A stretch of 64,000 bases of DNA, taken from positions 79,604-143,603 of the forward strand of contig CAIWXI010000030.1 of the NCBI GenBank assembly GCA_903916595.1. Direction: 5' to 3'. A program made the translations under genes and the position numbers. Under the pieces are notes generated by a model. It saw nothing but the letters and a program-made list of their open reading frames with translations, was not told the DNA's origin and searched no databases. Shown piece by piece: positions 37,446 through 47,900 of this stretch (its first letter is position 1; the number at the start of each line of letters is the position of its first letter). The DNA comes from an uncultured Bacteroidales bacterium. GTDB taxonomy: Bacteria > Bacteroidota > Bacteroidia > Bacteroidales > FEN-979.

Positions 37446-38495
37446 TTATCTTTTATTGTATTGGCTATCGTAATACTTCTGGTACTCTCCTGAAGTTATA
37501 TTCTTCATCCACTCCTCATTGGCCAGATACCATTCGACAGTCTTCTCGAGACCTTTCTCGAAAGTAGCTCCCGGTTTCCATTTTAATTCCTTTTGAAGCT
37601 TGGAAGAATCAATGGCATACCTCCGGTCATGTCCTGCACGGTCTTTTACAAAAGTGATCAGATGCTCAGAAGTTCCACTGGTCCGGTTAAGCTTCTTGTC
37701 CATAATCCTGCACAACAGCTTCAGCAAATCAATGTTCTTCCATTCATTATTCCCGCCGATATTATATGTCTCACCAATAGTTCCGGAATGAAAAATGCGG
37801 TCAATGGCTTCTGCATGATCCTCCACATATAACCAGTCCCGGATATTTTCGCCTTTACCATAAACAGGAATCAGCTTGTTGTTCCTGATGTTATTAATCG
37901 CGAGAGGTATCAGCTTTTCAGGAAACTGAAATGGCCCGTAGTTATTGGAACAGTTTGAGATTACCATGGGCAGTTTATAAGTATGATAATAGGCCCTAAC
38001 AAGGTGATCTGAACTTGCTTTTGATGCCGAATAGGGGCTCCTGGGGTCATACGCTGTAGATTCAACAAACAATCCGGTATCACCCAGTGAACCATAAACT
38101 TCATCGGTGGAAATATGGTAAAACCGCTTACCTTCAGAAGGATCCCATATCTCGCGTGCTGCATTCAGCAAATTGACCGTTCCAATGATATTTGTATAAA
38201 TAAATTCAGTGGGGTTTGCGATAGACCTGTCGACATGCGACTCTGCTGCAAGATGAATCACCCCGTCGAAACGGTATTTCTGAAAAATCTTTTTTACCAG
38301 CTCTCCGGCAACAATATCCGCCCTGATAAATTCGTAATTCGGTTCCTTCTCAACATCTTTGAGATTTGCAAGATTTCCTGCATAGGTTAGCTTGTCAAGG
38401 TTCACAATCTTGTACTGCGGGTAATTTCTCACAAAACGCCGTACAACATGAGAGCCTATAAATCCTGCGCCTCCAGTTATTAAAATCGTTTTCAT
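37446..38495 (-). CDS. rfbB: dTDP-glucose 4,6-dehydratase
   Basis: 349 residues, typical. NAD-binding TGGAGFIGSH at the N-terminus; STDEVYG; catalytic YxxxK in YSASKASSD; GENIRDWLYVEDHAEA; DRAGHDRRYAIDSSKL. Converts dTDP-glucose to dTDP-4-keto-6-deoxyglucose, precursor of rhamnose and other 6-deoxy sugars in surface glycans. It is 43 bases downstream of galE and has its own -7 box in that gap. Confidence 0.97.
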   Translation of the reverse strand: MKTILITGGAGFIGSHVVRRFVRNYPQYKIVNLDKLTYAGNLANLKDVEKEPNYEFIRADIVAGELVKKIFQKYRFDGVIHLAAESHVDRSIANPTEFIYTNIIGTVNLLNAAREIWDPSEGKRFYHISTDEVYGSLGDTGLFVESTAYDPRSPYSASKASSDHLVRAYYHTYKLPMVISNCSNNYGPFQFPEKLIPLAINNIRNNKLIPVYGKGENIRDWLYVEDHAEAIDRIFHSGTIGETYNIGGNNEWKNIDLLKLLCRIMDKKLNRTSGTSEHLITFVKDRAGHDRRYAIDSSKLQKELKWKPGATFEKGLEKTVEWYLANEEWMKNITSGEYQKYYDSQYNKR

Positions 38496-38522
38496 CGATC
38501 CGGATATTTAGTTTTCAATTAT

Positions 38523-38530
38523 CAAAAATA
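38523..38530 (-). promoter_or_regulatory. Candidate -7 promoter box of rfbB
   Basis: TATTTTTG on the minus strand matches TAnnTTTG in the gap between galE and rfbB. The gap is AT-rich, so chance is possible. Confidence 0.35.
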
Positions 38531-38538
38531 AACAAATA

Positions 38539-39567
38539 TTATTTCGGTGCCCACTCTTTTGCAAGCACCTTCTCCCATTTCCATGCAGAGAGAGTCATTT
38601 CATCAAGGTTTTTTTCTGCTGTCCAGCCTAACTCTTTGTTCGCAAAGTCCGTATCGGCCCAAACCTGCTCTATGTCGCCGGCCCGGCGTCCCATAATCTG
38701 GTAATTAAGCCTGACTCCTGTGGAGCGCTCAAATGAATCAATCACCTGCATCACCGAAAAACCATTTCCGGTGCCAAGATTGAACACTTCAACCTTTTGC
38801 TTCATCTTGCTGTTCAGCATCCTTTCAACAGCAATAACATGAGCCTTCGCAAGGTCGGTAACATGAAGATAATCCCTTATTGCAGTGCCGTCGGGAGTAT
38901 CATAGTCGTTTCCCCAAACCCTCAGGAAAGGCCTTTTGCCAATAGCAGTCTGAGTAATATAAGGCATCAGACTATTGGGCTCTCCAAGCGGAAGCTCTCC
39001 GATAAGAGTGCTTTCATGAGCCCCGATCGGGTTAAAATACCGCAGCAGTATCGCTTGTATGTCTGTGACTTTACTTGTATCGTTCAGAATATCTTCCGAT
39101 ATCTGTTTTGTGTTGCCATATGGCGACCATGCTTTCTGAAGAGGAGCATCCTCTTTCACAGGCAGTATTGCAGGCTGACCATATACAGTGCAGGATGAAG
39201 AGAACACAATATTCCGGATTGTGTTCTCTTTCATTCCATGCAGTATGTTAATAAGTGAAACCAGATTATTATGGTAATATTTAAGAGGAAATTCAACTGA
39301 CTCCCCGACCGCCTTGAAAGCAGCAAAATGAATGATTCCACCGATGTCTGTATTATTCCTGAAAAATGCACCGGTCTTTTCAGTATCCGTAAGATTGAAC
39401 TGCTCAAACAAAGGCTTCTTTCCTGTAATCTTTTCAATGTTTCCAAGGACTTCGATGGAAGAATTCGAGAGATCATCCACGATAATTACTTCATACCCCT
39501 TCGCCAGCAATTCAACCACGGTATGGCTTCCGATGTAGCCAGTGCCGCCTGTGACCAGTATTTTCAT
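38539..39567 (-). CDS. galE: UDP-glucose 4-epimerase
   Basis: 342 residues. TGGTGYIGSHTVVELL at the N-terminus, SSSCTVYG, catalytic YxxxK (SPYGNTKQ), RYFNPIGAHES, GTAIRDYLHVTDLA and DIEQVWADT. Interconverts UDP-glucose and UDP-galactose (or the N-acetyl forms) for lipopolysaccharide and capsule. Between wbpB-like and rfbB on the same strand, 69 bases after wbpB-like. Confidence 0.96.
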   Translation of the reverse strand: MKILVTGGTGYIGSHTVVELLAKGYEVIIVDDLSNSSIEVLGNIEKITGKKPLFEQFNLTDTEKTGAFFRNNTDIGGIIHFAAFKAVGESVEFPLKYYHNNLVSLINILHGMKENTIRNIVFSSSCTVYGQPAILPVKEDAPLQKAWSPYGNTKQISEDILNDTSKVTDIQAILLRYFNPIGAHESTLIGELPLGEPNSLMPYITQTAIGKRPFLRVWGNDYDTPDGTAIRDYLHVTDLAKAHVIAVERMLNSKMKQKVEVFNLGTGNGFSVMQVIDSFERSTGVRLNYQIMGRRAGDIEQVWADTDFANKELGWTAEKNLDEMTLSAWKWEKVLAKEWAPK

Positions 39568-39598
39568 ACATTTTGAATCTAAGTAAATGTTCTTTTTA

Positions 39599-39640
39599 AC
39601 TTTGGGGATTGGGGGTTAGTGTTTAATCCCTAACCCCTAC
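39599..39640. repeat. GGGGTTAG-type short repeat and hairpin between wbpB-like and galE
   Basis: The GGGGATTG GGGGTTAG words resemble the 48881-48930 heptamers, and GGGGTTAG pairs with CTAACCCC ten bases on, giving a stem of eight. No T run follows, so it is not a classical terminator. The right end enters the wbpB-like stop at 39637. Confidence 0.55.
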
Positions 39641-40626
39641 TTCCCCTTGAGAAACGGATGATAATCCCCCTTCAATCCCAATGGTTTCTCATTCCTTATC
39701 TGGAATGCAATCTTAATGCTTGCCCTGGCATCGGTCAGCCCATAGCCTTTTCCCGAAAGAATATCTTTGTAAGTATCCGTATGAAGGTCGGTAAAACCTT
39801 CACTGAACTCTACTTCTTCCCCGTCGAGTGTAAGCAAACGGTACGTTCGCCTGCCTGTCTTCTTGATCTGCTCCGGAACATCATTATAATCAAGGCTAAG
39901 AAACCAGCGGATCCTGGCTTTTTCAAGCTCAAGGTATCCCCCTGCCTTATCCGCAGCCATCACATGAACTTTGTTTGATTTCACATCACCGAATATCCAG
40001 GTAAGCATATCAAAGAAATGTATACCGATGTTGGTCGCAATCCCTCCCGATTTGGAAATATCTCCCTTCCAGGAACGATAATACCAGTTACCCCTTGAAG
40101 TGATATATGACAAGTCAAGGTTATAAATTTTGTTTTTCGGGCCTTTCCGTATTCTCTCCCTGAGTGCGATAATGGCCGGATGCAGCCTGAGCTGCAGTAC
40201 AGTATACACTTTTTTACCCGTCTCTTTCTCGATCTCCTTAAGAGCGTCAAGGTTCCATGGATTAAGCACGATCGGTTTCTCGCAGATGGCATTGGCATCG
40301 TTCCTCAGAGCAAGCCTGATATGCGAATCGTGCATGTAATTCGGCGAGCAGATACTCACGAAATCAATCTTGTTATCCTCCAGCCGTTTCTTGGCAATGG
40401 CCATCCTCCTCAGTTTATCAAGATGGCGGTCGAAACGCTCGGGTTCAATAAAAAAATCGGCTTCCGGGAAATAGCTGTCGATAACCCCAACCCCATCGTA
40501 AGGATCCAGAGCGCATACAAGTCTGTTGCCTGTTTCTTTAATCGCCTTCATATGCCTGGGAGCAATATACCCTGCAGCGCCTATCAATGCAAAATTCACC
40601 GGCCTGTTCATCTCTGTCTTTTTCAT
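39637..40626 (-). CDS. wbpB: WbpB/WlbA-type UDP-sugar 3-oxidase
   Basis: 329 residues of the Gfo/Idh/MocA fold. Nucleotide motif [22 protein letters not shown], then [31 protein letters not shown] (the conserved Lys-Pro) and [15 protein letters not shown] match the WbpB/WlbA family, which oxidises C3 of UDP-GlcNAcA in the route to UDP-2,3-diacetamido-2,3-dideoxy-glucuronic acid. It overlaps the wbpD-like gene by 4 bases (ATGA), so the pair is coupled. The exact substrate is inferred from the family and its neighbours. Confidence 0.88.
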   Translation of the reverse strand: MKKTEMNRPVNFALIGAAGYIAPRHMKAIKETGNRLVCALDPYDGVGVIDSYFPEADFFIEPERFDRHLDKLRRMAIAKKRLEDNKIDFVSICSPNYMHDSHIRLALRNDANAICEKPIVLNPWNLDALKEIEKETGKKVYTVLQLRLHPAIIALRERIRKGPKNKIYNLDLSYITSRGNWYYRSWKGDISKSGGIATNIGIHFFDMLTWIFGDVKSNKVHVMAADKAGGYLELEKARIRWFLSLDYNDVPEQIKKTGRRTYRLLTLDGEEVEFSEGFTDLHTDTYKDILSGKGYGLTDARASIKIAFQIRNEKPLGLKGDYHPFLKGK

Positions 40627-41213
40627 TTCCCTAAATTAATTACTTTTCCGTTGTTATACTGATATTTTTCATTGCTTTCGGGACAAACAGCAAATCCCTT
40701 TTCGTCAAACTCAAGCCGGTGGCCGTATTCACTTATCCAGCCAATCTGCCGACCCGGATTTCCCACGATCAGAGCATAGGGCGGAACATCTTTGGTAATA
40801 ACGGTTCCGGCTCCTATAAAGGCAAATTCACCAATCGTGTTGCCACAAACAATTGTGGCATTCGCTCCGATGGAAGCGCCATGTTTAACGAGAGTTTGCA
40901 TATACTGGTCTCTTCTCAGGATATGGGAACGTGGATTGATAACATTCGTGAACACCATCGACGGACCCAGGAACACGTCATCCTCACAGATCACACCAGT
41001 ATAAATAGACACATTGTTCTGCACCTTCACGTTACGGCCCAGGGTAACCTGGGGGGAAACAACCACGTTCTGGCCCAGGTTACAGTCTTCCCCTATAACA
41101 CAGTCTTTCATGATGTGCGTAAAATGCCATATTTTACTGCCTTTTCCTATCTTACAGCCTTCGTCAATGACAGCGCTGGAGTGAGCAAAATATTCTTTTT
41201 CCATACTATGCAT
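40623..41213 (-). CDS. wbpD: WbpD-type sugar N-acetyltransferase (hexapeptide repeat)
   Basis: 196 residues, left-handed beta-helix with hexapeptide repeats ([64 protein letters not shown]). It would acetylate the 3-amino group made by the WbpE-type enzyme. The start at 41213 overlaps the wbpE-like stop by 8 bases; an ATG three codons later (41204) aligns better with the family N-terminus and is a fair alternative. Confidence 0.87.
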   Translation of the reverse strand: MHSMEKEYFAHSSAVIDEGCKIGKGSKIWHFTHIMKDCVIGEDCNLGQNVVVSPQVTLGRNVKVQNNVSIYTGVICEDDVFLGPSMVFTNVINPRSHILRRDQYMQTLVKHGASIGANATIVCGNTIGEFAFIGAGTVITKDVPPYALIVGNPGRQIGWISEYGHRLEFDEKGFAVCPESNEKYQYNNGKVINLGK

Positions 41214-42339
41214 TTACAAATTCAAGTACTGCTGCCGTGATGTGCTTCAGCTGCTCCTCATCCAGTTCCGTATGCATAGGCAATGAAACAACCGAATCCG
41301 AAAGATGCTCGGTAACCGGAAAATCACCCGATTTGTACCTGGAATCCAGGTAAGCTTTCTGCAGATGCAATGGCACCGGATAATAGATCATGGCCGGAAT
41401 ATCCTTTGAATTCAGGTGAGCAATCAGTGCCGATCGGTCCAGATCTTTTGTGACCAGAGTATACTGATGAAAAACGTGGTTCGACCTGGAATACCTTGAA
41501 GGAATTTTAAGCTTTGGGTTGCCTGCAAACGCTGCATCATAGAAGTCTGCCGCGGCCCGGCGACTGGCAGCATACTTGTCGAGATACTGCAGTTTAACTT
41601 TCAGTATAGCCGCCTGAATACTGTCGAGACGTGAATTCACACCCACGTAATCATGATAATAACGTACCGCCATTCCATGGTTTACCAAAACTCTCAGCTG
41701 TTTAGCCAGTTCGTCATCATTGGTAAAGATGGCTCCCCCGTCACCATAGCATCCAAGGTTCTTTGAAGGAAAAAATGAAGTACAGCCGATATGGCCGATA
41801 GAACCGGCTTTCTTACTGCTTCCATCAGCGAAAAAATAATCGGCGCCGATGGCCTGGCAATTATCTTCGATCACAAACAGCTTGTGCTTCGATGCAATGT
41901 CCATAATCTCTTCCATGGGAGCAGTCTGGCCAAACAGATGAACCGGCACGATTGCTTTTGTTCTTGGAGTGATGGCTCGTTCGATAGCCTTTGGATCTAT
42001 GTTGAATGTATCGGGATCCACATCCACGAGAACAGGTGTCAGGCGAAGCAGAGCAATGACTTCCGCAGTGGCAATAAACGTAAAAGAAGTAGTGATGACC
42101 TCATCGCCGGGTTGCAGACCCAGGGCCATCATGGCCACCTGCAATGCATCAGTTCCGTTAGCACATGCAATCACGTGCTTTATCCCGAGATACTTCTCCA
42201 TGTCCTTCTGAAAGCCTGTCACAGCCGGCCCATTAATAAAAGCGCATGAATCAATGACCTCATGAATGGCATGATCAATCTCATCTTTCATGTTCAGGTA
42301 CTGACCGCGTAAGTCAACCATTTGTATTTTCTTCATCAT
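41206..42339 (-). CDS. wbpE: WbpE-type DegT/DnrJ aminotransferase
   Basis: 377 residues from the ATG at 42339; a second ATG at 42336 is equally possible and a TTG at 42342 less so. PLP-dependent aspartate-aminotransferase fold: [29 protein letters not shown] Lys in [17 protein letters not shown], and [12 protein letters not shown]. It transfers an amino group to the 3-keto sugar produced by WbpB. First gene of the wbpE-D-B trio, with a -7 box 23 bases upstream. The N-terminus [10 protein letters not shown] is typical. Confidence 0.9.
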   Translation of the reverse strand: MMKKIQMVDLRGQYLNMKDEIDHAIHEVIDSCAFINGPAVTGFQKDMEKYLGIKHVIACANGTDALQVAMMALGLQPGDEVITTSFTFIATAEVIALLRLTPVLVDVDPDTFNIDPKAIERAITPRTKAIVPVHLFGQTAPMEEIMDIASKHKLFVIEDNCQAIGADYFFADGSSKKAGSIGHIGCTSFFPSKNLGCYGDGGAIFTNDDELAKQLRVLVNHGMAVRYYHDYVGVNSRLDSIQAAILKVKLQYLDKYAASRRAAADFYDAAFAGNPKLKIPSRYSRSNHVFHQYTLVTKDLDRSALIAHLNSKDIPAMIYYPVPLHLQKAYLDSRYKSGDFPVTEHLSDSVVSLPMHTELDEEQLKHITAAVLEFVNA

Positions 42340-42361
42340 CAAATAATTTAGTTATTGGCTG

Positions 42362-42369
42362 CAAAAATA
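42362..42369 (-). promoter_or_regulatory. Candidate -7 promoter box of the wbpE-wbpD-wbpB operon
   Basis: TATTTTTG on the minus strand matches TAnnTTTG, 22 bases before the ATG at 42339. Confidence 0.45.
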
Positions 42370-42454
42370 AGAATGTATAAGGAATTTAAATTCATCCTGG
42401 GAATTTTAATAACTTTACTATGAAAAACAGTAACACTATTATAACGCTGGAAAT

Positions 42455-43096
42455 ATGAAAAAATTTGCTGTAGTCCTTGCAGGATGCGGTGTTTTTGACG
42501 GAGCCGAGATCACCGAGGCAGTCCTGACCATGCTGGCTATTGAAAAAGCCGGTGCAACGTATCATTGCTTCGCACCTGATATTTCTCAATACCATGTTAT
42601 TGATCATGTGAAAGGGAAGCCTGCAGGAGAAACCCGGAACGTGCTCACCGAGTCGGCGAGAATTGCCAGGGGAGACATCAAACCTCTCAGCGACTTTAAC
42701 GCCGCAGATTTCGATGCACTTATTTTTCCCGGCGGATTTGGCGCTGCCAAGAACCTATGCAGCTGGGCCTATGAAGGAGATAACGCCAGGGTAAACCCTG
42801 ATGTTGAACGGGCTGTCAAAGCCATGCATGAAGCAGGAAAACCCATAGGAGCCATGTGTATTGCACCGGTGATCCTTGCAATCCTGTTCAGGGGGGCGAA
42901 ACTCACCACCGGACAGGATCCTGCCTCAGCAGGGTTTATAGAAAAGAAAGGAAATATCAGCATAATAAGCGATCATGCCCAGGTTATTATCGACCCGGTG
43001 CACAAACTGTTCACAACCCCATGCTATATGCTGGATGCTAAAATGTCGCAAATTGAGGAGGGAACGCAAAATTTAGTGAAAGAAATGATAAAGTGA
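42455..43096 (+). CDS. elbB: ElbB-type DJ-1/PfpI glyoxalase-like protein
   Basis: 213 residues. AVVLAGCGVFDGAEITEAVLTMLAIEKAGA and FAPDISQYHVIDHVKG are the ElbB signature; the putative nucleophile is Cys134 in GAMCIAPVILA. ElbB relates to isoprenoid synthesis (named for early work) and has glyoxalase III-like activity in some hands; cellular role is not settled. It faces pcrB tail to tail across the largest repeat tract in the window. Confidence 0.93.
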   Translation: MKKFAVVLAGCGVFDGAEITEAVLTMLAIEKAGATYHCFAPDISQYHVIDHVKGKPAGETRNVLTESARIARGDIKPLSDFNAADFDALIFPGGFGAAKNLCSWAYEGDNARVNPDVERAVKAMHEAGKPIGAMCIAPVILAILFRGAKLTTGQDPASAGFIEKKGNISIISDHAQVIIDPVHKLFTTPCYMLDAKMSQIEEGTQNLVKEMIK

Positions 43097-43277
43097 TGCA
43101 GGATGCGAGATGCGAGATGACTGGGTGACTAGGTTACTGGGTGACTGGGTGACTGGGTGACTGGTTACAAGTATCCCGGTTACCGGCGCGAAGCGCATTA
43201 TCCCGCATCCTGCATCCTGTATCCTGTATCCTGTATCCTGTATCTCTTATCCCGCATCCTGCATCCTGTATCCTGAC
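43097..43277. repeat. Mixed heptamer and octamer tracts between elbB and pcrB
   Basis: Three blocks. 43097-43118: GCGAGAT-type heptamers starting at the elbB stop. 43119-43166: six GACTGGGT octamers. 43201-43277: eleven TCCTGTA/TCCTGCA/TCCCGCA heptamers. The GCAGGATGC words of the first block are the reverse complement of GCATCCTGC in the last, so a large hairpin can form. The last four heptamers (43250-43277) are coding for the end of pcrB. Confidence 0.95.
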
Positions 43278-44002
43278 ATCAGACTTCCGATATCTGATAT
43301 CAGCCCGGGATTCTTCTCAATCGCATTTCCGATCACGATCACGTCAGCTCCGGCTTTCAGGGCCGCGGAGGCTTTTTCAACAGTGGAAATCCCCCCGCCA
43401 ACGATCAGGGGTACAGACGTTTGCTTTTTAACCTGCTGTATTATTTCAGCAGGTACCGGGTTTAAGGCTCCTGAACCTGCATCCATATAAATCACTTTCA
43501 GCCCAAGCATTTCACCTGCAAGAGCGGTGCAAACAGCAATATCGGGTTTGTCTGATGGGATGGGCAAAGTGTTGCTGATATAGGAAACTGATGTAGGCCT
43601 TCCGCTGTCGATCAGCATATAAGCCGTGGGAATGATCTCAAGTTTGCTGGCTTTCAGCAGGGCCGCGGATTCCACATGCCTGCCGATGAGCAGATCGGGA
43701 TTCCTGCCTGAAATCAGCGAAAGCAGCAAAATGCCATGGGCATTCGGAAAAATCTGCAGGCTGCTCCCCGGAAAGAGAATCACCGGAATATCAGAATTGT
43801 CGCGAAGCAACTGTATCTGAGCTACACCATCTCCATGCATCAAAAGGCTGCCACCGAAAAAGAAATAGTCCACCCCTGCCTGTGTGGCAAGCCCTGCAAG
43901 TCTTTTAAGAGAGGCCGGAGTAGATTTATCCGGGTCCACGAGGACTGCAAATTTCTTTTTGCCTCCTGAGGCTCCCTTTATCAGTTTATCCAAAAATTTC
44001 AT
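43247..44002 (-). CDS. pcrB: Geranylgeranylglyceryl/heptaprenylglyceryl phosphate synthase (PcrB)
   Basis: 251 residues. TIM-barrel prenyltransferase: FAVLVDPDKSTPASL, YFFFGGSLLMHGDG, PVILFPGSSLQIF, and the prenyl/phosphate-binding VIYMDAGSGA and LIVGGGIST. The family joins glycerol 1-phosphate with a polyprenyl diphosphate, making archaeal-type ether lipid precursors; bacterial members are common in Bacteroidota and some Firmicutes. The last 9 residues (about SGYRMQDAG) are written by the heptamer tract, so the C-terminal end is unlikely to be functional. Upstream on the strand is metF. Confidence 0.9.
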   Translation of the reverse strand: MKFLDKLIKGASGGKKKFAVLVDPDKSTPASLKRLAGLATQAGVDYFFFGGSLLMHGDGVAQIQLLRDNSDIPVILFPGSSLQIFPNAHGILLLSLISGRNPDLLIGRHVESAALLKASKLEIIPTAYMLIDSGRPTSVSYISNTLPIPSDKPDIAVCTALAGEMLGLKVIYMDAGSGALNPVPAEIIQQVKKQTSVPLIVGGGISTVEKASAALKAGADVIVIGNAIEKNPGLISDIGSLMSGYRMQDAG

Positions 44003-44010
44003 AAGGCTGG

Positions 44011-44967
44011 CTAGAAGATCGCTTTTGCTATCTGGCGGATGTTTTCCGAAATCCCTACAGTGAAATAATGCAATACCGGGACCCCGTTATCGAGTAACTC
44101 CTTCGACTGCTTGATCCCCCATTCAATCCCGACTTTGAAAACATCATCATTCGATTTGCATTTCTGAACCGCATGAGAAAGCTCTTCCGGGATATCGATA
44201 TAAAAAATCTGCGGAAGTGCATTCAGTTCACGCATGGTGCAGATAGGTTTAAGTCCCGGGATGATGGGAACACTGATTCCTTCTTTACGGCAGGCATCAA
44301 CAAAACTGAAATATTTTGCGTTGTCGAAAAACATCTGGGTAATAATGAACTCGGCGCCGGCATCAATTTTTTGTTTCAGATAATTCAGGTCTGTAGCCAT
44401 GTTCGGGGCCTCAATATGTTTCTCGGGATAACCGGCGACACCGATACAGAAATTGGTTTTAAACGTATGCTGCATCTCATCGTCAAGAAACTTCCCGTGA
44501 TTCATCTCATTAATCTGGCTCACCAGCTGATCGGCGTTAACGTGACCATTTCCCTCAGGCTGGAAAGACCTCATATTTTTCGGTGCATCACCTCTCAAAG
44601 CAAGGATATTATCGATGCCCAGGTAATGAAAATCAATGAGAGCGTACTCCGTTTCTTCCTTCGAAAACCCCCCGCATATAAGATGAGGCACGACTTCCAC
44701 CGAAGTGTACTTGTTTTTTATTGCCGCCGAAATAGCCACCGTTCCAGGCCTTTTGCGTATCGTCTTTTTCTCCAGCAGTCCGCTTGGATGCTTCTTGTAA
44801 ACAACTTCCTCCTGATGATACGTAACATTTATAAACGCAGGATTAAAATCCATCAGCGGATCAATGACCTTGTAAATACTCGAAATATTATTCCCCCTGA
44901 GCGGAGGAAGAAGTTCAAATGAGAATAAGGTTTTATCGGCCTGTTTGATAATGTCTATAACTCGCAT
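44011..44967 (-). CDS. metF: 5,10-methylenetetrahydrofolate reductase
   Basis: 318 residues. FSFELLPPLRGNNI at the N-terminus, INVTYH, LALRGDAPKNM, FCIGVAGYPEKH and AEFIITQMFFDNAKYF are family marks of the FAD-dependent TIM-barrel enzyme that makes 5-methyl-THF. It is three bases downstream of metH, the next enzyme in the methionine cycle, and eight bases upstream of pcrB. Confidence 0.97.
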   Translation of the reverse strand: MRVIDIIKQADKTLFSFELLPPLRGNNISSIYKVIDPLMDFNPAFINVTYHQEEVVYKKHPSGLLEKKTIRKRPGTVAISAAIKNKYTSVEVVPHLICGGFSKEETEYALIDFHYLGIDNILALRGDAPKNMRSFQPEGNGHVNADQLVSQINEMNHGKFLDDEMQHTFKTNFCIGVAGYPEKHIEAPNMATDLNYLKQKIDAGAEFIITQMFFDNAKYFSFVDACRKEGISVPIIPGLKPICTMRELNALPQIFYIDIPEELSHAVQKCKSNDDVFKVGIEWGIKQSKELLDNGVPVLHYFTVGISENIRQIAKAIF

Positions 44968-44970
44968 TCT

Positions 44971-47900
44971 TTAATAGTTTAAGTTGGTATTAAGCAGTTT
45001 TTCTGCTCTTTCTATTGATATCCCTTTCCGTCTCGCGTAGTCAGCAACCTGGTCGCGGCTTAGTTTTCCAAGATTAAAATACTGTGACTGCGGATGTGAG
45101 AAATAGTAGCCCGAGACGGAGGCAGCGGGATACATGGCAAAGTTCTCGGTAAGCTGAATGTCGACTGTAGACTCAGCTGCAAGCAGATCGAAAAGCACCC
45201 GTTTTTCAGAATGTTCCGGACAGGCAGGATAGCCCGGGGCAGGCCTTATTCCCTGATATTCCTCACGTATCATCGAAGTCACATCCAGGTCTTCATTGCC
45301 CGCGAAAGCCCAGAATTCCCGTCTTACGCGACGATGCATGTTTTCGGCAAAGGCTTCAGCAAGACGGTCGGCAAGGATTTTTACCATGATGGCATTATAA
45401 TCATCAAGATCTTTCTCGAACATCGAGGCCCATTCTTCAACTCCCAGGCCCGCGGTGACTGCAAAACCTCCTATATAATCAAGTATCCCTGAATCCCTTG
45501 GTGCAATAAAATCGGCCAGGCAGAGATTTGGTGCATTATCTTCTTTCTTCTGCTGGTTGCGAAGAAACCTGAAAACACTCAGTATACCAGATCGTTGCTC
45601 ATCGGTATATATCTCCACATCATCTCCTACAGAGTTACAGGGATACAACCCGATGACCCCACGGGCAATCAGCATTTTCTTTTTTAGTATGTCGGCAAGA
45701 AGGTTCTGGGCATCATCGAAGAGTTTTCTTGCTTCGACGCCCTTAACCGGATCCTTGAAGATCTGCGGATATTTTCCTCCCAGCTTCCAGGCATGGAAGA
45801 AGAACGTCCAGTCAATATAAGGTACCAGCTCATCCAGCGGATAATCATAAAACACTTTGGTTCCATGCATCTGAGGTTTGGTAACCACAGTGTTTTTCCA
45901 GTCAATCCTGAGCCTGTTCCTCCTGGCTTCAGTCAGGGATAAGTATTCATGGTCGGCTTTCTTATCATAGCGGGAACGCATGCCTGCGTATTTCCCTTTC
46001 ACCCCTTCAAGGAATCCCGAACGGTTTTCATCGGAAAGCAGGTTTGCCATTACTCCTACAGCCTTGGAGGCATCCTTTACATGAATGACTCCGTGCATGT
46101 ATTCAGGTTCAATCTTTACAGCAGTATGAATCTCTGAAGTAGTTGCACCGCCCAGGATAAGTGGAATAGTCAGGTTTTCACGTTTCATTTCCCTGGCCAC
46201 ATGCACCATTTCCTCAAGCGATGGAGTGATGAGGCCGCTGAGGCCTATGATATCTGCATGATGCTCCCGGGCCGCGGCAATGATCCTGTCTGAGGGGACC
46301 ATAACACCAAGGTCTATGACTTCGTAGTTGTTGCAGGCCAGGATAACCCCGACAATATTTTTTCCGATATCGTGAACATCGCCCTTTACGGTGGCCATAA
46401 TAATCTTTCCATTGGCTTTTGCTGCTGCCGAGCCGGCTTTTTTCTCCGCCTCGATGCGGGGTGTAAGAATAGCCACGGCCTTCTTCATCACCCGGGCGCT
46501 TTTGACAACCTGGGGGAGGAACATTTTTCCGCTTCCGAAAAGGTCACCCACTATATTCATCCCGTCCATCAGAGGACCTTCAATGATCTTCAGGGTCTGG
46601 TCGAACAAGGGTAAAGCCTCTTCCAGGTCCTGTTCCAGAAATTCAGTCAATCCTTTTACAAGAGCATGCTGCAGCCTTTCTGTAACCGGAAGTACCCGCC
46701 ATTCATCGATTTTCTTTTCCTTGTCGGGACCTTCCTGCATGGTGTCGGCATAAGCCAGAAGCCTTTCTGTTCCGTCTTTTCTGCGGTTCAGTATGACATC
46801 CTCAACAAGTTTCAGCAGGTCTTTCTCTATTTCATCATAAACCGGTAGCTGGCCTGCATTCACGATACCCATATCAAGCCCCGCCTGTATTGCATGGAAA
46901 AGAAAGGCAGAATGCATGGCTTCGCGCAGGGTGTCGTTTCCGCGGAATGAAAAGGAGAGATTGCTGATACCCCCACTGACCCTTGAGTACGGAAGGTTTT
47001 CCTTGATCCAGCGGGTGGCATTCAGAAAGTCAACCCCATAGTTGTTGTGCTCCTCAATACCGGTAGCAACAGTGAGGATATTCGGGTCGAAAATAATGTC
47101 TTCAGGTCTGAAACCGGCTTTATCAAGCAGGAGGTCGTAGGCTCTTTTTGCAATAACTGTCCTTCTTTCGAAAGTGGTAGCCTGCCCTTCCTCGTCAAAC
47201 GCCATGATCACCGCGGCAGCCCCGAACTTCCGTATATACCTGGCATGTTCAAGGAATGATTCTTCACCTTCCTTAAGGCTGATGGAGTTTACAATACATT
47301 TTCCCTGAACACATTTTAACCCGCTCTTCAGAACCGACCATTTAGAGGAGTCGATCATTACGGGAACCCTCGCTATATCGGGATCCGAAGCAATCATATT
47401 CAGAAAAGCGACCATCGATTTCTCGGCGTCAAGCATCGCCTCGTCCATACTTATATCGATAACCTGGGCACCGCTTTCTACCTGCTGACGGGCCACCGAG
47501 AGAGCTTCCTCATAACTGCCATCCCTGATAAGCCGGGCAAATTTTCTGGAACCGCTTACATTGGTACGCTCACCAATATTGATAAAGTTGCTTCCCTCAA
47601 AAACCACAAGAGGTTCAAGCCCGCTCAGGTGAAGTTCGTTCTTAAGCTGAGGCACGACCCGCGGAATGGCTTTGGCCGCCAGCCTGGCGAACATGGCAAT
47701 ATATTCAGGTGTGGTACCACAACATCCGCCAACAAGGTTAACAAAACCGTTGTCGAGAAAATCTTTAATATATGTGGCCATTTCCTGAGGAGGCTGGTCG
47801 TACTCGCCGAACTGATTGGGAAGGCCTGCATTTGGAAACGCTATGACAGGAAAAGGAGCCTTCTCGGCCAACTCCTGCAGGTAAGGCCTGAGTTCCCTGG

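Noticed and set aside
43097..43277. CRISPR-like array of short repeats
   Set aside because: Units are 7-8 bp without unique spacers and no cas genes are near.
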